64,000 bases of DNA from Rhodomicrobium sp. Az07 (GCF_018619475.1 NZ_JAHFZG010000001.1:124001-188000); one strand, 5' to 3'; shown: positions 17,216 to 26,366, counted from the first letter of the stretch. Notes: generated from the letters alone by a model not told the origin. Numbers and translations are program-made.

Positions 17216-19213
17216 ATGATCTATTTCGTCACGGGGGCGAGCGGCTTCATCGGCAAGCGGCTCGTCAAGACGTTGTTGTCCCGGACCGATGCGACCGTCT
17301 ACTTTCTGATGCGCAGCCCGGACCCGGCACGGGCGGATGCCCTTCGCGGATATTGGGGGGTAACGGCGAAGCGTGCCGTGGCTGTCCAGGGCGATCTCTT
17401 GAAGCCAAGCCTCGGCGTGTCGGCCAAGGACACGCGCGGGCTGAAGGGCAAGGTGGACCATATCTTCCATCTCGCCGCCGTCTACGATCTCGACGCCGAC
17501 GCCGAAATCGAGATGCGCACCAACATCGAGGGCACGCGCAATGCGGTCCGCTTCGCGGAAACGCTCGGCGCGCGGCACTTCCACCAAATGAGTTCCATCG
17601 CCGCCGCGGGCCTCTATGAAGGCACGTTCCGCGAGGACATGTTCGAGGAAGCGCGCGGTCTCGATCACCCCTATTACGCGAGCAAGCACGAATCCGAGGG
17701 CGTCGTGCGCCGCGAATGCTCGGTGCCGTGGCGCGTCTACCGGCCGGGCATCGTGGTGGGCGATTCGAAGACCGGCGAAATGGACAAGATCGACGGGCCT
17801 TATTACTTCTTCGGCCTCATCAAGAAAATTCGGGGCGCTGTGCCGCCATGGATGCCGCTCGTCGGCCTCGAAGGCGGGCGCATCAACATCGTGCCCGTCG
17901 ATTTCGTCGTCGCAGCCCTCGACCATATCGCGCATCAGCCGGGGCTCGACGGCCGCGCCTTCCACCTGACCGACCCGCATCCGCATCGCGTCGGCGACGT
18001 GATGAACATCTTCGCCCATGCGGGCCACGCGCCCGACATCAGCATGCGCGTCAATGTGGGGCTCCTGCGCCTCGTTCCGCCGGGCCTCAAGGCGGGGCTG
18101 TCGTCGATGCCGGTGCTGCGCCGCCTGCAAGCCGCGCTTCGCAAGGAACTCGCGCTGCCGAAGGACGTCTTCACCTTCCTCAATTACCCCACGCGCTTCG
18201 ATTCGAGCGAGACGCAGGCGATCCTCGAACCGGCAGGCATTACGGTGCCGCGCCTCGACGATTACGCCGCCGCGATCTGGGACTACTGGGAGCGCAAGCT
18301 CGATCCCGATCTCATGACGGCGAAGACGCTGCGCAAGAAGCTGGCGGGCAAGGTCGTGCTCATCACCGGCGGCTCGTCCGGCATCGGCAAGGCCACGGCG
18401 ATGAAGCTCGCGGGCGCGGGCGCAACCGTGCTGATCGTCGCGCGCGATCCGGTGAAGCTCGAAGCCGCGCGCGAGGAAGCCGCCGCGAAGGGGCTTACGC
18501 TCCACACCTACGCCGCCGACGTGACGCACGCCGATCAATGCGACGCGCTGGTGAAGCAGGTGCTCGGCGAGCATGCGCGCGTCGACGTGCTCATCAACAA
18601 CGCGGGCCGCTCGATCCGGCGCGCTGTCGCCGATTCCTGCGACCGGATGCACGATTTCGAACGCACCATGCAGGTGAATTATTTCGGCGCGGTTCGGCTG
18701 ACGCTCGGCCTCCTGCCGTCGATGGCGGAGAAGGGCGACGCGCATGTCATCAACATTTCGTCCATCGGCGTTCTGACGAGCGCGCCGCGCTTCTCGGCCT
18801 ATATCGCCTCAAAAGCCGCGCTCGAAGCCTGGACGCGCGCGGCGGCGGCCGAGTATTTCGAGAAGGGCGTTCATTTCACGGTGGTGAACTTCCCGCTCGT
18901 GCGCACGCCGATGATCTCGCCGACGAAGATCTACGACCACGCCGCCGTGCTGACGCCGGATCAGGCGGCGGAGATGCTGGCCGAAGCGATCATGCATCGC
19001 CCGGCGCGCGTGGCCACAGGCCTCGGCGTGTTCGGCGGCCTCGTCGGCGCGACCGCGCCCCGGCTCGGCCTGCTTGTCAACAGCGTGCTGTTCCAGCTCT
19101 TCCCCGACACGGCGGCGAAAGGAAACGGCGCCGCCGCCGACCGCGCGCCCGAGCAGCACCTCACCGCCGAGCAGGTCGCGTTCTCGACGCTGTTTCCGGG
19201 GATTCATGTGTAG
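17216..19213 (+). CDS. two-domain SDR oxidoreductase (extended reductase plus short-chain dehydrogenase)
   Basis: A 665-residue fusion of two Rossmann enzymes. The first domain (about 1-365) is an extended SDR/fatty-acyl-reductase-like module with GASGFIG at residues 9-15 and YYASK near 152. The second (about 375-640) is a classical SDR with GGSSGIGKA near 384 and the active-site SAYIASKAA near 527. The ATG at 17216 follows GGGAGGG. Similar double modules are annotated as short-chain dehydrogenases in fatty-acyl or wax metabolism, so reduction of acyl thioesters or ketones is a reasonable guess. It is divergent from the phasin operon and shares its FNR-type site. Confidence 0.9.
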   Translation: MIYFVTGASGFIGKRLVKTLLSRTDATVYFLMRSPDPARADALRGYWGVTAKRAVAVQGDLLKPSLGVSAKDTRGLKGKVDHIFHLAAVYDLDADAEIEMRTNIEGTRNAVRFAETLGARHFHQMSSIAAAGLYEGTFREDMFEEARGLDHPYYASKHESEGVVRRECSVPWRVYRPGIVVGDSKTGEMDKIDGPYYFFGLIKKIRGAVPPWMPLVGLEGGRINIVPVDFVVAALDHIAHQPGLDGRAFHLTDPHPHRVGDVMNIFAHAGHAPDISMRVNVGLLRLVPPGLKAGLSSMPVLRRLQAALRKELALPKDVFTFLNYPTRFDSSETQAILEPAGITVPRLDDYAAAIWDYWERKLDPDLMTAKTLRKKLAGKVVLITGGSSGIGKATAMKLAGAGATVLIVARDPVKLEAAREEAAAKGLTLHTYAADVTHADQCDALVKQVLGEHARVDVLINNAGRSIRRAVADSCDRMHDFERTMQVNYFGAVRLTLGLLPSMAEKGDAHVINISSIGVLTSAPRFSAYIASKAALEAWTRAAAAEYFEKGVHFTVVNFPLVRTPMISPTKIYDHAAVLTPDQAAEMLAEAIMHRPARVATGLGVFGGLVGATAPRLGLLVNSVLFQLFPDTAAKGNGAAADRAPEQHLTAEQVAFSTLFPGIHV

Positions 19214-19272
19214 CGGGGAAATTAAAAAGTGCTCATACCTCTGTCATCGATACGCGCTAGGGAGGCGGTTGA

Positions 19273-20313
19273 TTAAAGTATATCAGTTAGATATTCTAAC
19301 TCTCGTTTGTATTTTACCTGAGACTTATTTACTTGAAGCCTCTTTCCGTCAATTGTTGTGAAGGTTCCAACCTGAAGCATCGGTATTGGTATTGACTGCG
19401 CGCCGCTTATGCGGCCAGCGGACATGAAATCATCTGTAATGGCAAAGGCATCTGCGGGATCATTATAATCAAATAACTGTGGATATTTTGCTGTAATATT
19501 ATAGGCTCGCTCAACGTACATGCGCGATGCGAGATCCTTCACGCCCTTCTTTGGGCTGCGAGCACCGACCATTGTCATGACAATCGCTGCAATTTTCGGC
19601 GAAGGAAGGCCACCAGCTCTATCCGACCACATATTATAGTCACTGTCTTTGTCAGCCAACATTTTGAGTGTAAGTTCAAGCGAATCTATCGAATGCTCAT
19701 CGACTCGAACAGGAATAATTATTGCGTCAGAGGCGCACCAAGCTAAGTGTGTTGCTCCTGCGTAAAAAGGGCTGCAGTCCATGAGACACACAGAACACGA
19801 TTTATCTTCCATTTCCGCGTTTATTATTTCACCCAGACTAAGCAAGATATTTTTAACGGCTTTTTTGTTAGATGCCGCCATTGCTTGCTGCAATTGCTGG
19901 TAAAGAGAGGAAGGAAATGAGAACAAGTCTCCATCTCCTGCTACGAGATAACTTTTTTTGCCCCCTTTAAAATTATCATTTAGCTTGCTTAGACGATATG
20001 AAATATCCTCAGGGGTAACGCCAAACGCTGGTCCAAGTACTTTTGGGCGCATTGCATCGGCAATTGTGACAGAAAGATTTTTGCTACGAGTAATTGATTC
20101 AGTAAGATTTCTTTGGGGGCAAAGATCCAATACAAGAGTGCTCATCTGCCTTGAAAATGTATATGCTAGATTAAACGATATCGTGGATTTTCCGATTCCT
20201 CCACGCAAATTTGAAATTGCATAGCGAGAATACTTAAATCCTTCGTTTGGTGTCCAGCTTTCCTCAAGAGAACGGTCATGGTTTTGTATTATGCGATCTA
20301 AGCCTGTCGTCAT
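19273..20313 (-). CDS. orphan ParA-family ATPase in AT-rich DNA
   Basis: A 346-residue ParA/MinD-type P-loop ATPase. The deviant Walker A is NLRGGIGKST (35-44), in which the usual signature lysine is arginine (R37). Walker A' is VLDLCPQRNL (61-70), and the hydrophobic Walker B is CLMDCSPF. The ATG at 20313 has GGGAGA six bases upstream; a TTG at 20328 is less likely. Base composition is far more AT-rich than the neighbours, and both flanks are ordinary chromosomal genes, so it was probably acquired. No ParB or ribbon-helix-helix partner is present, but four 19-bp iterons lie just upstream. Plasmid or mobile-element partition origin is likely; present function is unknown. Confidence 0.85.
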   Translation of the reverse strand: MTTGLDRIIQNHDRSLEESWTPNEGFKYSRYAISNLRGGIGKSTISFNLAYTFSRQMSTLVLDLCPQRNLTESITRSKNLSVTIADAMRPKVLGPAFGVTPEDISYRLSKLNDNFKGGKKSYLVAGDGDLFSFPSSLYQQLQQAMAASNKKAVKNILLSLGEIINAEMEDKSCSVCLMDCSPFYAGATHLAWCASDAIIIPVRVDEHSIDSLELTLKMLADKDSDYNMWSDRAGGLPSPKIAAIVMTMVGARSPKKGVKDLASRMYVERAYNITAKYPQLFDYNDPADAFAITDDFMSAGRISGAQSIPIPMLQVGTFTTIDGKRLQVNKSQVKYKRELEYLTDIL

Positions 20314-20338
20314 GCGAATCTCCCTCAATCTATAGGGC

Positions 20339-20402
20339 AGCAGGCCATATCAAATTCAGCAGGTCAATAAAAATTAAGCAGGTCGATGTAAAATCAGCAG
20401 GT
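20339..20402. repeat. four 19-bp direct repeats (iterons) upstream of the parA-like gene
   Basis: AGCAGG recurs at 20339, 20358, 20377 and 20396, exactly 19 bases apart; the consensus unit is about AGCAGGYCRATNNAAAWTH. The array begins 25 bases upstream of the ATPase ATG and covers its likely promoter. Such arrays serve as operator/centromere sites for small CopG/Omega-type partners of ParA in plasmid partition systems. No such partner gene is seen here. Confidence 0.8.
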
Positions 20403-20430
20403 GTTATCATCATAAAAATTTCACATTCGC

Positions 20431-20958
20431 CTACCGATAAAACTTCCACATCCGCTCCATCGTCTTGGCGATCTCCTCGCCGGGCGGCTCGAACGGCTGG
20501 AGGTTGATGCGGATGATGCCGTCGTGCCCCATCTTCCACGGCAGGCGCATGAGAAGGCGCCAGATCGGCAGCCGCCGCCAGTCCGCGATGAGCGAGCGGC
20601 CGAGCGGCTCCCGCAGCTTGATGTGAAGCTCTTCCATGTCGAGCGTGCGCACGGAAAAGGAGACGAACGTCAATTCGCCGACAGAGCGCCAGGCGATGAG
20701 GCCGAGTCCGTCGACGAACAGGCCGTACTGGTTCGCGCCGAGACGCGGGCGGCTCTCCGTGAACGGAAAGAAATAATACGCCGAGCACCCCGCGAGAATC
20801 GCCGTGATCGAAAGAATTTCGTAGCCCCATGTCAGCCACGCCGCGAACGTCGCCGCCGAGATGAAGGCAAGCACGTGGAAGCGCGGTGCGTCGGACCGCG
20901 AATAAGACAGGATGAACCCATCCTGCAAATAATCCGGAAGGTCTGGCCGCCGCGCCAT
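20431..20958 (-). CDS. membrane protein of unknown function (two TM segments, PH-like C-terminal region)
   Basis: A 175-residue protein. Two adjacent hydrophobic helices at about 28-66 (VLAFISAATFAAWLTWGY and ILSITAILAGCSAYYFFPF) are followed by a beta-rich soluble part (GANQYGLFVDGLGLIAWRSVGEL...). That layout resembles bacterial PH-like membrane proteins that read 'glycine-aromatic' strands. I do not recognise a named family. I prefer the ATG at 20958 over a GTG three codons upstream. It is GC-rich like the chromosome, unlike the adjoining parA gene. Confidence 0.7.
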   Translation of the reverse strand: MARRPDLPDYLQDGFILSYSRSDAPRFHVLAFISAATFAAWLTWGYEILSITAILAGCSAYYFFPFTESRPRLGANQYGLFVDGLGLIAWRSVGELTFVSFSVRTLDMEELHIKLREPLGRSLIADWRRLPIWRLLMRLPWKMGHDGIIRINLQPFEPPGEEIAKTMERMWKFYR

Positions 20959-20984
20959 GAGACTCACCCGCTTGACTAGTGGTC

Positions 20985-21188
20985 TGATCCCGACATTTGC
21001 CTCCGCTTGCAGCGCCCTCGCGAAAATGTCGGAATCACAAGGACCAGCGGCAACTCTATGACCTGGAGCCGGATCCGATCAGGCTTTACCGATGGCTGCG
21101 CCATCTGATCGGAACGGGCGCTGGCGGAGCTTCTGAATTTGACATTGAGCGAGAGCTTCCAGCAACCGTGACTCAAATGTCAAAATTC
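20985..21188. repeat. composite palindromic intergenic element
   Basis: Three successive inverted repeats fill the gap between the membrane-protein gene and aroC. The first is TGATCCCGACATTT (20985-20998) with AAATGTCGGAATCA (21024-21037), pairing at 13 of 14. The second is CCGATCAG (21075-21082) with CTGATCGG (21105-21112). The third is GAATTTGACATTGAG (21135-21149) with CTCAAATGTCAAAATTC (21172-21188). The third resembles the repeat at 7240-7294. A short ORF inside it looks spurious. This is typical of a mosaic interspersed repeat rather than a gene. Confidence 0.65.
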
Positions 21189-21249
21189 GCTCCATTGGCC
21201 ACCCGTGTTAACGCTATCTTAACGCACCGGAGGCGCTGCGGGAAGGCGG

Positions 21250-22356
21250 TTAAGCAGTCTCGCTTCGCCGGTCCCCCGTCTGCGCGCGATGCCTGAGCCA
21301 GTGGTCCGCCAGAACGATGGCCATCATCGCTTCCCCGACCGGCACCGCGCGGATCCCAACGCAAGGATCGTGCCGCCCCTTGGTGAGGATTTCCGTCTCG
21401 TGGCCCTGCGCGTCTATGGTGCGGCGCGGCGTGAGAATCGAAGAGGTTGGTTTCACGGCGAAACGCGCGACGATAGGCTGGCCCGTGGAGATGCCGCCGA
21501 GGATGCCGCCCGCGTGGTTCGAGAGGAAAACCGGCGCGCCGTCCGGACCGATGCGCATTTCATCGGCATTGTCTTCGCCCGAAAGAGCGGCAGATGCGAA
21601 GCCTTCGCCGATTTCCACGCCCTTGACGGCGTTGATGCTCATGAAGGCGGCGGCGATGTCCTGATCGAGCTTGCCATAGAGCGGTGCGCCGAGACCCGCG
21701 GGCGCCCCTTCCGCGACCACTTCCACCACCGCGCCGCAGGACGAACCCGCCTGGCGCACGCCGTCGAGATAGGCCGTCCAGCGCTCGACGATCCCTGCGT
21801 CAGGCGCGAAGAACGGGTTGCGGTCGACCTCGGCCCAGTCCCAGCGCGCGCGGTCGATCTGCTCCGCGCCGACCTGCACGAGCGCGCCGCGTATCACGAT
21901 GCCCGGCACCACCTTCCGCGCGACCGCGCCCGCCGCGACCCGCATCGCCGTCTCGCGCGCCGATGACCGCCCGCCGCCGCGATAATCGCGGATGCCGTAT
22001 TTCTCGATATAGGTGAAGTCCGCGTGGCCGGGGCGGAACTTGTCCTTGATGTCGGAATAGTCCTTCGAGCGCTGATCAGTGTTCTGGATTTCGAGCGCGA
22101 TGGGCGTGCCCGTCGTCACCTGCACGCCCGCCTCGTTCGGGAACACGCCCGAGAGAATGCGCACGCGGTCCTCTTCCTGCCGCTGCGTGGTGAAGCGCGA
22201 TTGGCCGGGGCGCCGCTTGTCGAGGAACGGCTGGATGTCGGCCTCGGTCAACGGAATGCCGGGCGGGCAGCCGTCAATCACGCAGCCGATGGCGGGGCCG
22301 TGACTTTCGCCCCAGGTCGTTACGCGGAACATATGGCCGAAGGTGTTGTAGGACAT
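21250..22356 (-). CDS. aroC: chorismate synthase
   Basis: AroC makes chorismate from EPSP using reduced FMN, the last step of the shikimate pathway. The 368-residue protein has the signature [18 protein letters not shown] near the N-terminus, and the FMN-site stretches [20 protein letters not shown] and FAVKPTSSI. The ATG at 22356 follows GAGGAG; 19 upstream codons in frame are not family sequence. Length and motifs are normal. aroE, another shikimate gene, lies 28 kb away. Confidence 0.96.
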   Translation of the reverse strand: MSYNTFGHMFRVTTWGESHGPAIGCVIDGCPPGIPLTEADIQPFLDKRRPGQSRFTTQRQEEDRVRILSGVFPNEAGVQVTTGTPIALEIQNTDQRSKDYSDIKDKFRPGHADFTYIEKYGIRDYRGGGRSSARETAMRVAAGAVARKVVPGIVIRGALVQVGAEQIDRARWDWAEVDRNPFFAPDAGIVERWTAYLDGVRQAGSSCGAVVEVVAEGAPAGLGAPLYGKLDQDIAAAFMSINAVKGVEIGEGFASAALSGEDNADEMRIGPDGAPVFLSNHAGGILGGISTGQPIVARFAVKPTSSILTPRRTIDAQGHETEILTKGRHDPCVGIRAVPVGEAMMAIVLADHWLRHRAQTGDRRSETA

Positions 22357-22464
22357 GTCTGCTCCTCGCCCCGTCAGGAGCGGTAATGCTCTCGCGCTAA
22401 TTAACGTCGGCACCGAACTGTTTCAATGCGAGGCGCCCAGTGCAAGCGCGCTCATCGCCGCCGG

Positions 22465-23043
22465 TCAAAGCCAGTGCAGCGCGCCGCCCTCTATCAGCAG
22501 CACCTTGTCCTGCGGAACGTCGAGCTTGTGCATGTCGACTGGACCGAGCTTCATGAAATGCGCGCGCACGACGCGGCTTGTTCCTCCGTGCGCGACGACA
22601 ACGGTATCCCGTTCCAGCTCGGCGAGCCACGACAGCACCTGCGCCGTGTAGTCGCGAAACGATTGCCCGCCGGGCGGGGCCTTGTTCCAGCGATCCGCCT
22701 GCACGCTGTCGTGGAGATCTTTCGCAATCGCGTCGATTTCCTCATGGGTCATGCCTTCCCATTCGCCGAAACCGATCTCCTTCAGGCGATCGTCCATCCG
22801 GTATCCGGCTGTGGGCAGCCCCATCGCGGCGCGCATGATTTCCATCGTCTCACGCGTTCGAAGCAGCGGACTGGAGATGAAATCGAGCCGCGTCTTGTCG
22901 CTGATCAGCTCGTTGAGCACGCCGCCATTGCGCAGCGCCTGCACGCGTCCGGTGGCGTTGATCGGGATATCGAGCCAACCCTGCACGCGGCGCGCGGCGT
23001 TATAATCGGTCTGGCCGTGACGAATGAAATAGATAAGGGGCAT
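22465..23043 (-). CDS. histidine phosphatase family protein
   Basis: A 192-residue phosphoglycerate-mutase-like phosphatase. The phosphohistidine motif is FIRHGQTDYN near residue 8, with conserved SSPLLRTRETMEI and VVAHGGTSRVVRA for the second catalytic histidine. I start it at MPLIYFIRHG, directly before the catalytic motif. Substrates of such enzymes vary widely (sugar phosphates, cobalamin or nucleotide intermediates), and nothing nearby decides it. It ends 8 bases after the membrane coiled-coil gene upstream, so the two probably share a transcript. Confidence 0.9.
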   Translation of the reverse strand: MPLIYFIRHGQTDYNAARRVQGWLDIPINATGRVQALRNGGVLNELISDKTRLDFISSPLLRTRETMEIMRAAMGLPTAGYRMDDRLKEIGFGEWEGMTHEEIDAIAKDLHDSVQADRWNKAPPGGQSFRDYTAQVLSWLAELERDTVVVAHGGTSRVVRAHFMKLGPVDMHKLDVPQDKVLLIEGGALHWL

Positions 23044-23051
23044 GTCAGCTG

Positions 23052-24137
23052 TCAGCGCTTGCAGGACAGGCTGACGCGCGCCTGCGCTTCGTTGAGGTTC
23101 GTTTCCATCAGGTTGATCTCGCACTCGACGTCCTGACTGCGGAAAACCTTCCGCTCGCCGAAGGCCAGCCCGAAGCCCTGCCGGTTTACCGCCACCTTGA
23201 CCTGCTTCGGTCCGATGGCCTGAAGTGCCAGGCGCACGCCGATTTCGTCATACTGCTTTTCCTGATCCTTCTTCAGCATGACGTTGTCGTAGAAAACGAC
23301 GGCGGCGGGCTCCTGACGCGCGTTCGGCGAAACCGAAATCGCGGTTGCAGCCGGCGCGCTCACCGACTGTGCGACCGGCGCGGAGTATGACGCCAGTTGC
23401 GTCTGGCACCTGCTGAACTGCTCCGTCGCGGCAAGGAGAAGTTGCCGGATCTGCGCGAGATCGGCGCCATCCGAGGCGGCGCCTCCACCTTGTCCGCTTG
23501 CGAGCCGGGCGTTCAGCGACTCGATCGACGCCTGAAGGATCTTGATCCGATCGACCACGGAAGCCTGCGGCTTGGCCGCCTGCGCGCTGATCGTGGCCGA
23601 AATCGCGCGAACCTCCTCCACCAGAACCTTCGGTGCTTTCTGTTCTGCGTTCTGAAGCGAAGCGAAGCCCGCGCGGACTTCCTCGACAACCTTTTTCGTG
23701 CCGCTATCCTGCGCCTGAACGGCCTCGTTCAACGAGCGGATTTCTTCCACGAGAACTTTCGGCGCTTTCGGCTCCTGCTTGTCCATCTTGAGCGCGAGGC
23801 CGCGAACCTGCTCGCGGATATCCGTCAGCGTGTCGGAATAGTCCGGCGCGACTGGAGCCGGAGACGCCGCGACCGCATGCATCTGCGAGACATCGGCCTT
23901 CACGCCGTCAAGTTGGCGGGACAGGGCGCGGATTTCATCGGTGACGGGCTTCAGTGAAACAGCGGATCCACCGGGCCCCGCCGCAATGGTAACCGGCGCT
24001 TCGGCGAGATAGGTCTTGATCTCTTCGAGATTGCCCCGGCCCGCGGAATAGCCCGCGTAGAACCCCGCCGCGCCCGCCGTGACAAGCGAAACGACAGCGA
24101 CTGCCGTCACCAGGGTCAGCGCCTTGAACGGTTCCAT
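23052..24137 (-). CDS. single-pass membrane protein with coiled-coil region, unknown function
   Basis: A 361-residue protein with one N-terminal membrane helix (LTLVTAVAVVSLVTAGAAGFYAGY, about 8-31) and a long periplasmic region. Residues 60-230 are helical, with a repeated APKVLVEEIR/APKVLVEEVR motif at about 128 and 168, suggesting a tandemly duplicated coiled coil. The last 100 residues look globular, with two cysteines (VECEINL, SLSCKR) that could form a disulfide. I do not recognise the family. It may be translated with the phosphatase that follows 8 bases later. Confidence 0.75.
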   Translation of the reverse strand: MEPFKALTLVTAVAVVSLVTAGAAGFYAGYSAGRGNLEEIKTYLAEAPVTIAAGPGGSAVSLKPVTDEIRALSRQLDGVKADVSQMHAVAASPAPVAPDYSDTLTDIREQVRGLALKMDKQEPKAPKVLVEEIRSLNEAVQAQDSGTKKVVEEVRAGFASLQNAEQKAPKVLVEEVRAISATISAQAAKPQASVVDRIKILQASIESLNARLASGQGGGAASDGADLAQIRQLLLAATEQFSRCQTQLASYSAPVAQSVSAPAATAISVSPNARQEPAAVVFYDNVMLKKDQEKQYDEIGVRLALQAIGPKQVKVAVNRQGFGLAFGERKVFRSQDVECEINLMETNLNEAQARVSLSCKR

Positions 24138-24194
24138 GACTCACCTCGCGCCACATCGGCGAGCGCGCCCGCCTAAAGCCAGCTTTACCTAAAC

Positions 24195-25019
24195 CTAGCT
24201 ATTGGACTGAATCGCGGCGATATCGGGAGCATCCTCCGCTTTCATGCCGACGACGTGATAGCCCGCGTCGACATGATGCACCTCTCCCGTTACCCCTTTG
24301 CTGAGATCGGACAGAAGATAGAGCCCCGCGCCGCCGACATCTTCGATGGAAACCGTCCGGCGAAGCGGCGAGTTGTATTCGTTCCACTTCAGGATGTAGC
24401 GGAAGTCGGCGATACCGGACGCGGCGAGCGTCTTGATCGGCCCGGCGGAGATCGCGTTCACGCGGATCTGCTGGCGGCCGAGATCCTCCGCGAGATAGCG
24501 CACACTCGCTTCGAGCGCGGCCTTCGCCACGCCCATCACATTATAGTGCGGCATGACCTTTTCGGCGCCGTAATAGGTGAGCGTGAGGAGCGAGCCGCCG
24601 TTGGTCATCAGCTTCTCGGCGCGCTTCGCTATCGCTGTGAAAGAGTAACAGGAGATGAGCAGCGTCTTCGAGAAATTGTCAGCCGTCGTATCGACATAGC
24701 GGCCGTCGAGCTCTTCCTTGTTGGAATAGGCGACCGCATGCACCACGAAATCGAGGCTCCCCCAATCTTCCTTGAGACGCTCGAAAACCGCATCGACCGA
24801 GGCGTCGTCCGTCACGTCGCAAGGCAGGACGTGCTTCACGCCGACTTCGGCCGCCAAGGGCTCCACGCGCTTCTTCAAGGCATCGCCCTGATAGGTAAAC
24901 GCCAGCTCCGCGCCCTGATCCGCAGCAGCCTTGGCGATCCCCCAGGCAATGGACCGGTTGTTTGCGATGCCCATGATCAGGCCGCGTTTTCCGCTCATCA
25001 AAGGTGCTGTCTGGACCAC
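24195..25019 (-). CDS. fabI: enoyl-[acyl-carrier-protein] reductase (NADH) FabI
   Basis: FabI reduces enoyl-ACP in the last step of each type II fatty-acid elongation cycle. The 274-residue SDR protein has the FabI cofactor motif GIANNRSIAWGIA, and the active-site pattern Y-x6-K type in TYYGAEKVMPHYNVMGVAKAALE. The start is a GTG preceded by GGGGA at good distance; an ATG seven codons later (MSGKRG) is the alternative. FabI proteins of this order often have the same short leader, so I kept the longer form. Confidence 0.94.
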   Translation of the reverse strand: MVQTAPLMSGKRGLIMGIANNRSIAWGIAKAAADQGAELAFTYQGDALKKRVEPLAAEVGVKHVLPCDVTDDASVDAVFERLKEDWGSLDFVVHAVAYSNKEELDGRYVDTTADNFSKTLLISCYSFTAIAKRAEKLMTNGGSLLTLTYYGAEKVMPHYNVMGVAKAALEASVRYLAEDLGRQQIRVNAISAGPIKTLAASGIADFRYILKWNEYNSPLRRTVSIEDVGGAGLYLLSDLSKGVTGEVHHVDAGYHVVGMKAEDAPDIAAIQSNS

Positions 25020-25199
25020 GTCTGTTCCCCGATATTAACGGTCACGCATCCTACACATTAAGCCGCTCGCGTAAAGTGATAGCTTGGAAGGCAATGTCGC
25101 GATAGGGTCGGCCGTCGTAACGCGGCGCGGGCGGTTGTGCTCGCGCGGTTCCCGGGGAGCATCAAGCCGGGCGCGTCTGCGATCAAACCGGACCGGAAC

Positions 25200-25814
25200 A
25201 TGACCTCTACGACTGACGGCGATTTCACGCAGGCGAGCGATCCCCTGCCTCTTTTCGATGCCTGGCTCAAGGAAGCCGAGCGCAGCGAGCCGAACGATCC
25301 CAACGCGATGACCGTGGCGACGGCCGACGCGGGCGGCATGCCGAACGTCCGCATGGTGCTGCTGAAGAGCGTCGATGAGCGCGGCTTCGTGTTCTATACG
25401 AATTTCGAAAGCACCAAGGGGCGCGAGCTTCTGGCGAATCCGCAGGCGGCGCTTCTTTTTCACTGGAAGTCGCTGCGCCGTCAGGTGCGCGTGCGCGGGC
25501 TTGTCGACCAGGTCAGCGCGGAGGAGGCCGACGCCTACTTCGCCTCGCGGCCGCTTGGCAGCCGCATCGGCGCATGGGCAAGCAAACAATCGCGCCCTCT
25601 CGAAAGTCGCGCGGCGCTGGGCGAGGCCGTCAAGCATTTCGGGAAGCTGTTCGCAGGCATTGAGCCGAAGCGGCCGCCCTACTGGTCCGGCTTCCGCGTG
25701 GTGCCGCTGGAAATCGAGTTCTGGCACGACCGCCAATATCGCCTGCACGACCGAATCGTGTTCCGGCGGGAGAACCGCGACGACGGGTGGACCAAGACGC
25801 AGCTTTTCCCGTAG
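25200..25814 (+). CDS. pdxH: pyridoxamine/pyridoxine 5'-phosphate oxidase
   Basis: PdxH is the FMN enzyme that oxidises PNP or PMP to pyridoxal 5'-phosphate. The 204-residue protein shows [32 protein letters not shown] (split across 44-75) for FMN binding, and [24 protein letters not shown] in the C-terminal dimerisation region. The ATG at 25200 is chosen over an earlier ATG at 25137 because the family sequence begins there. It is divergent from fabI, a common arrangement in rhizobial genomes. Confidence 0.95.
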   Translation: MTSTTDGDFTQASDPLPLFDAWLKEAERSEPNDPNAMTVATADAGGMPNVRMVLLKSVDERGFVFYTNFESTKGRELLANPQAALLFHWKSLRRQVRVRGLVDQVSAEEADAYFASRPLGSRIGAWASKQSRPLESRAALGEAVKHFGKLFAGIEPKRPPYWSGFRVVPLEIEFWHDRQYRLHDRIVFRRENRDDGWTKTQLFP

Positions 25815-26009
25815 CAGGCGCCGACATTCTTTTTCGCGGCGCCATATAAGCCTTGACGCGATCCAAGGCCGCGAGTGTCTCCGATTCGTTCCAGAGAACG
25901 AGTCGGCAACATGGCCGAATTCGCCTGAGACCTTGCGCCGTTTGCCGCTGCATGAGTTATAAGGAGGCGGCGCGTCGTCGCGCCATCCGCAGTTGAGAGC
26001 ATTTTTTCG

Positions 26010-26366
26010 ATGAAAGTTACGCAGTCGTTCCGATTCGAGGCGGCTCACCGCCTGCCCTTCGTCAAGGACACCCATCCCTGCCGTCGGGTGCATGGACATT
26101 CCTATCGGGTCGAGCTTCAGCTTGAAGGGCCCGTCGATCCGGAAACCGGGTTCGTCGTCGACTTCTTCGACATCGAGGCGGCGTTCGGCCCGCTCCTGAA
26201 GCGGCTCGATCATTACTATCTGAACGAAGTCGAAGGGCTGGAGAATCCCACCGCCGAGAACATCGCCGCATGGATCTGGGACCGTGTCGCGGACGCGCTG
26301 CCGCAACTCACCACCGTGCGCGTTTTTGAAACGCCCGATTGCTGGGCGGAATATAACGGCGTCTAA
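26010..26366 (+). CDS. queD: 6-carboxytetrahydropterin synthase QueD (PTPS family)
   Basis: QueD converts dihydroneopterin triphosphate into 6-carboxy-tetrahydropterin for queuosine synthesis. The 118-residue protein has the zinc histidines in FEAAHRLPF and RRVHGHSYRVEL, the catalytic cysteine in HPCRRVHGH, and ENPTAENIAAWIWDR near the C-terminus. No queC, queE or queF gene is beside it. The 195-base region upstream holds a GGCGCC-rich inverted repeat just after pdxH, but no riboswitch that I can recognise. Confidence 0.93.
   Translation: MKVTQSFRFEAAHRLPFVKDTHPCRRVHGHSYRVELQLEGPVDPETGFVVDFFDIEAAFGPLLKRLDHYYLNEVEGLENPTAENIAAWIWDRVADALPQLTTVRVFETPDCWAEYNGV

Noticed and set aside
17156-18745. 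A 529-codon open frame on the minus strand opposite the two-domain reductase
   Set aside because: The reductase has clear motifs over its whole length; the antisense frame has no recognisable domain.
20976-21176. A 66-codon ORF upstream of aroC
   Set aside because: It is made entirely of inverted repeats and is better explained by the composite palindromic element.
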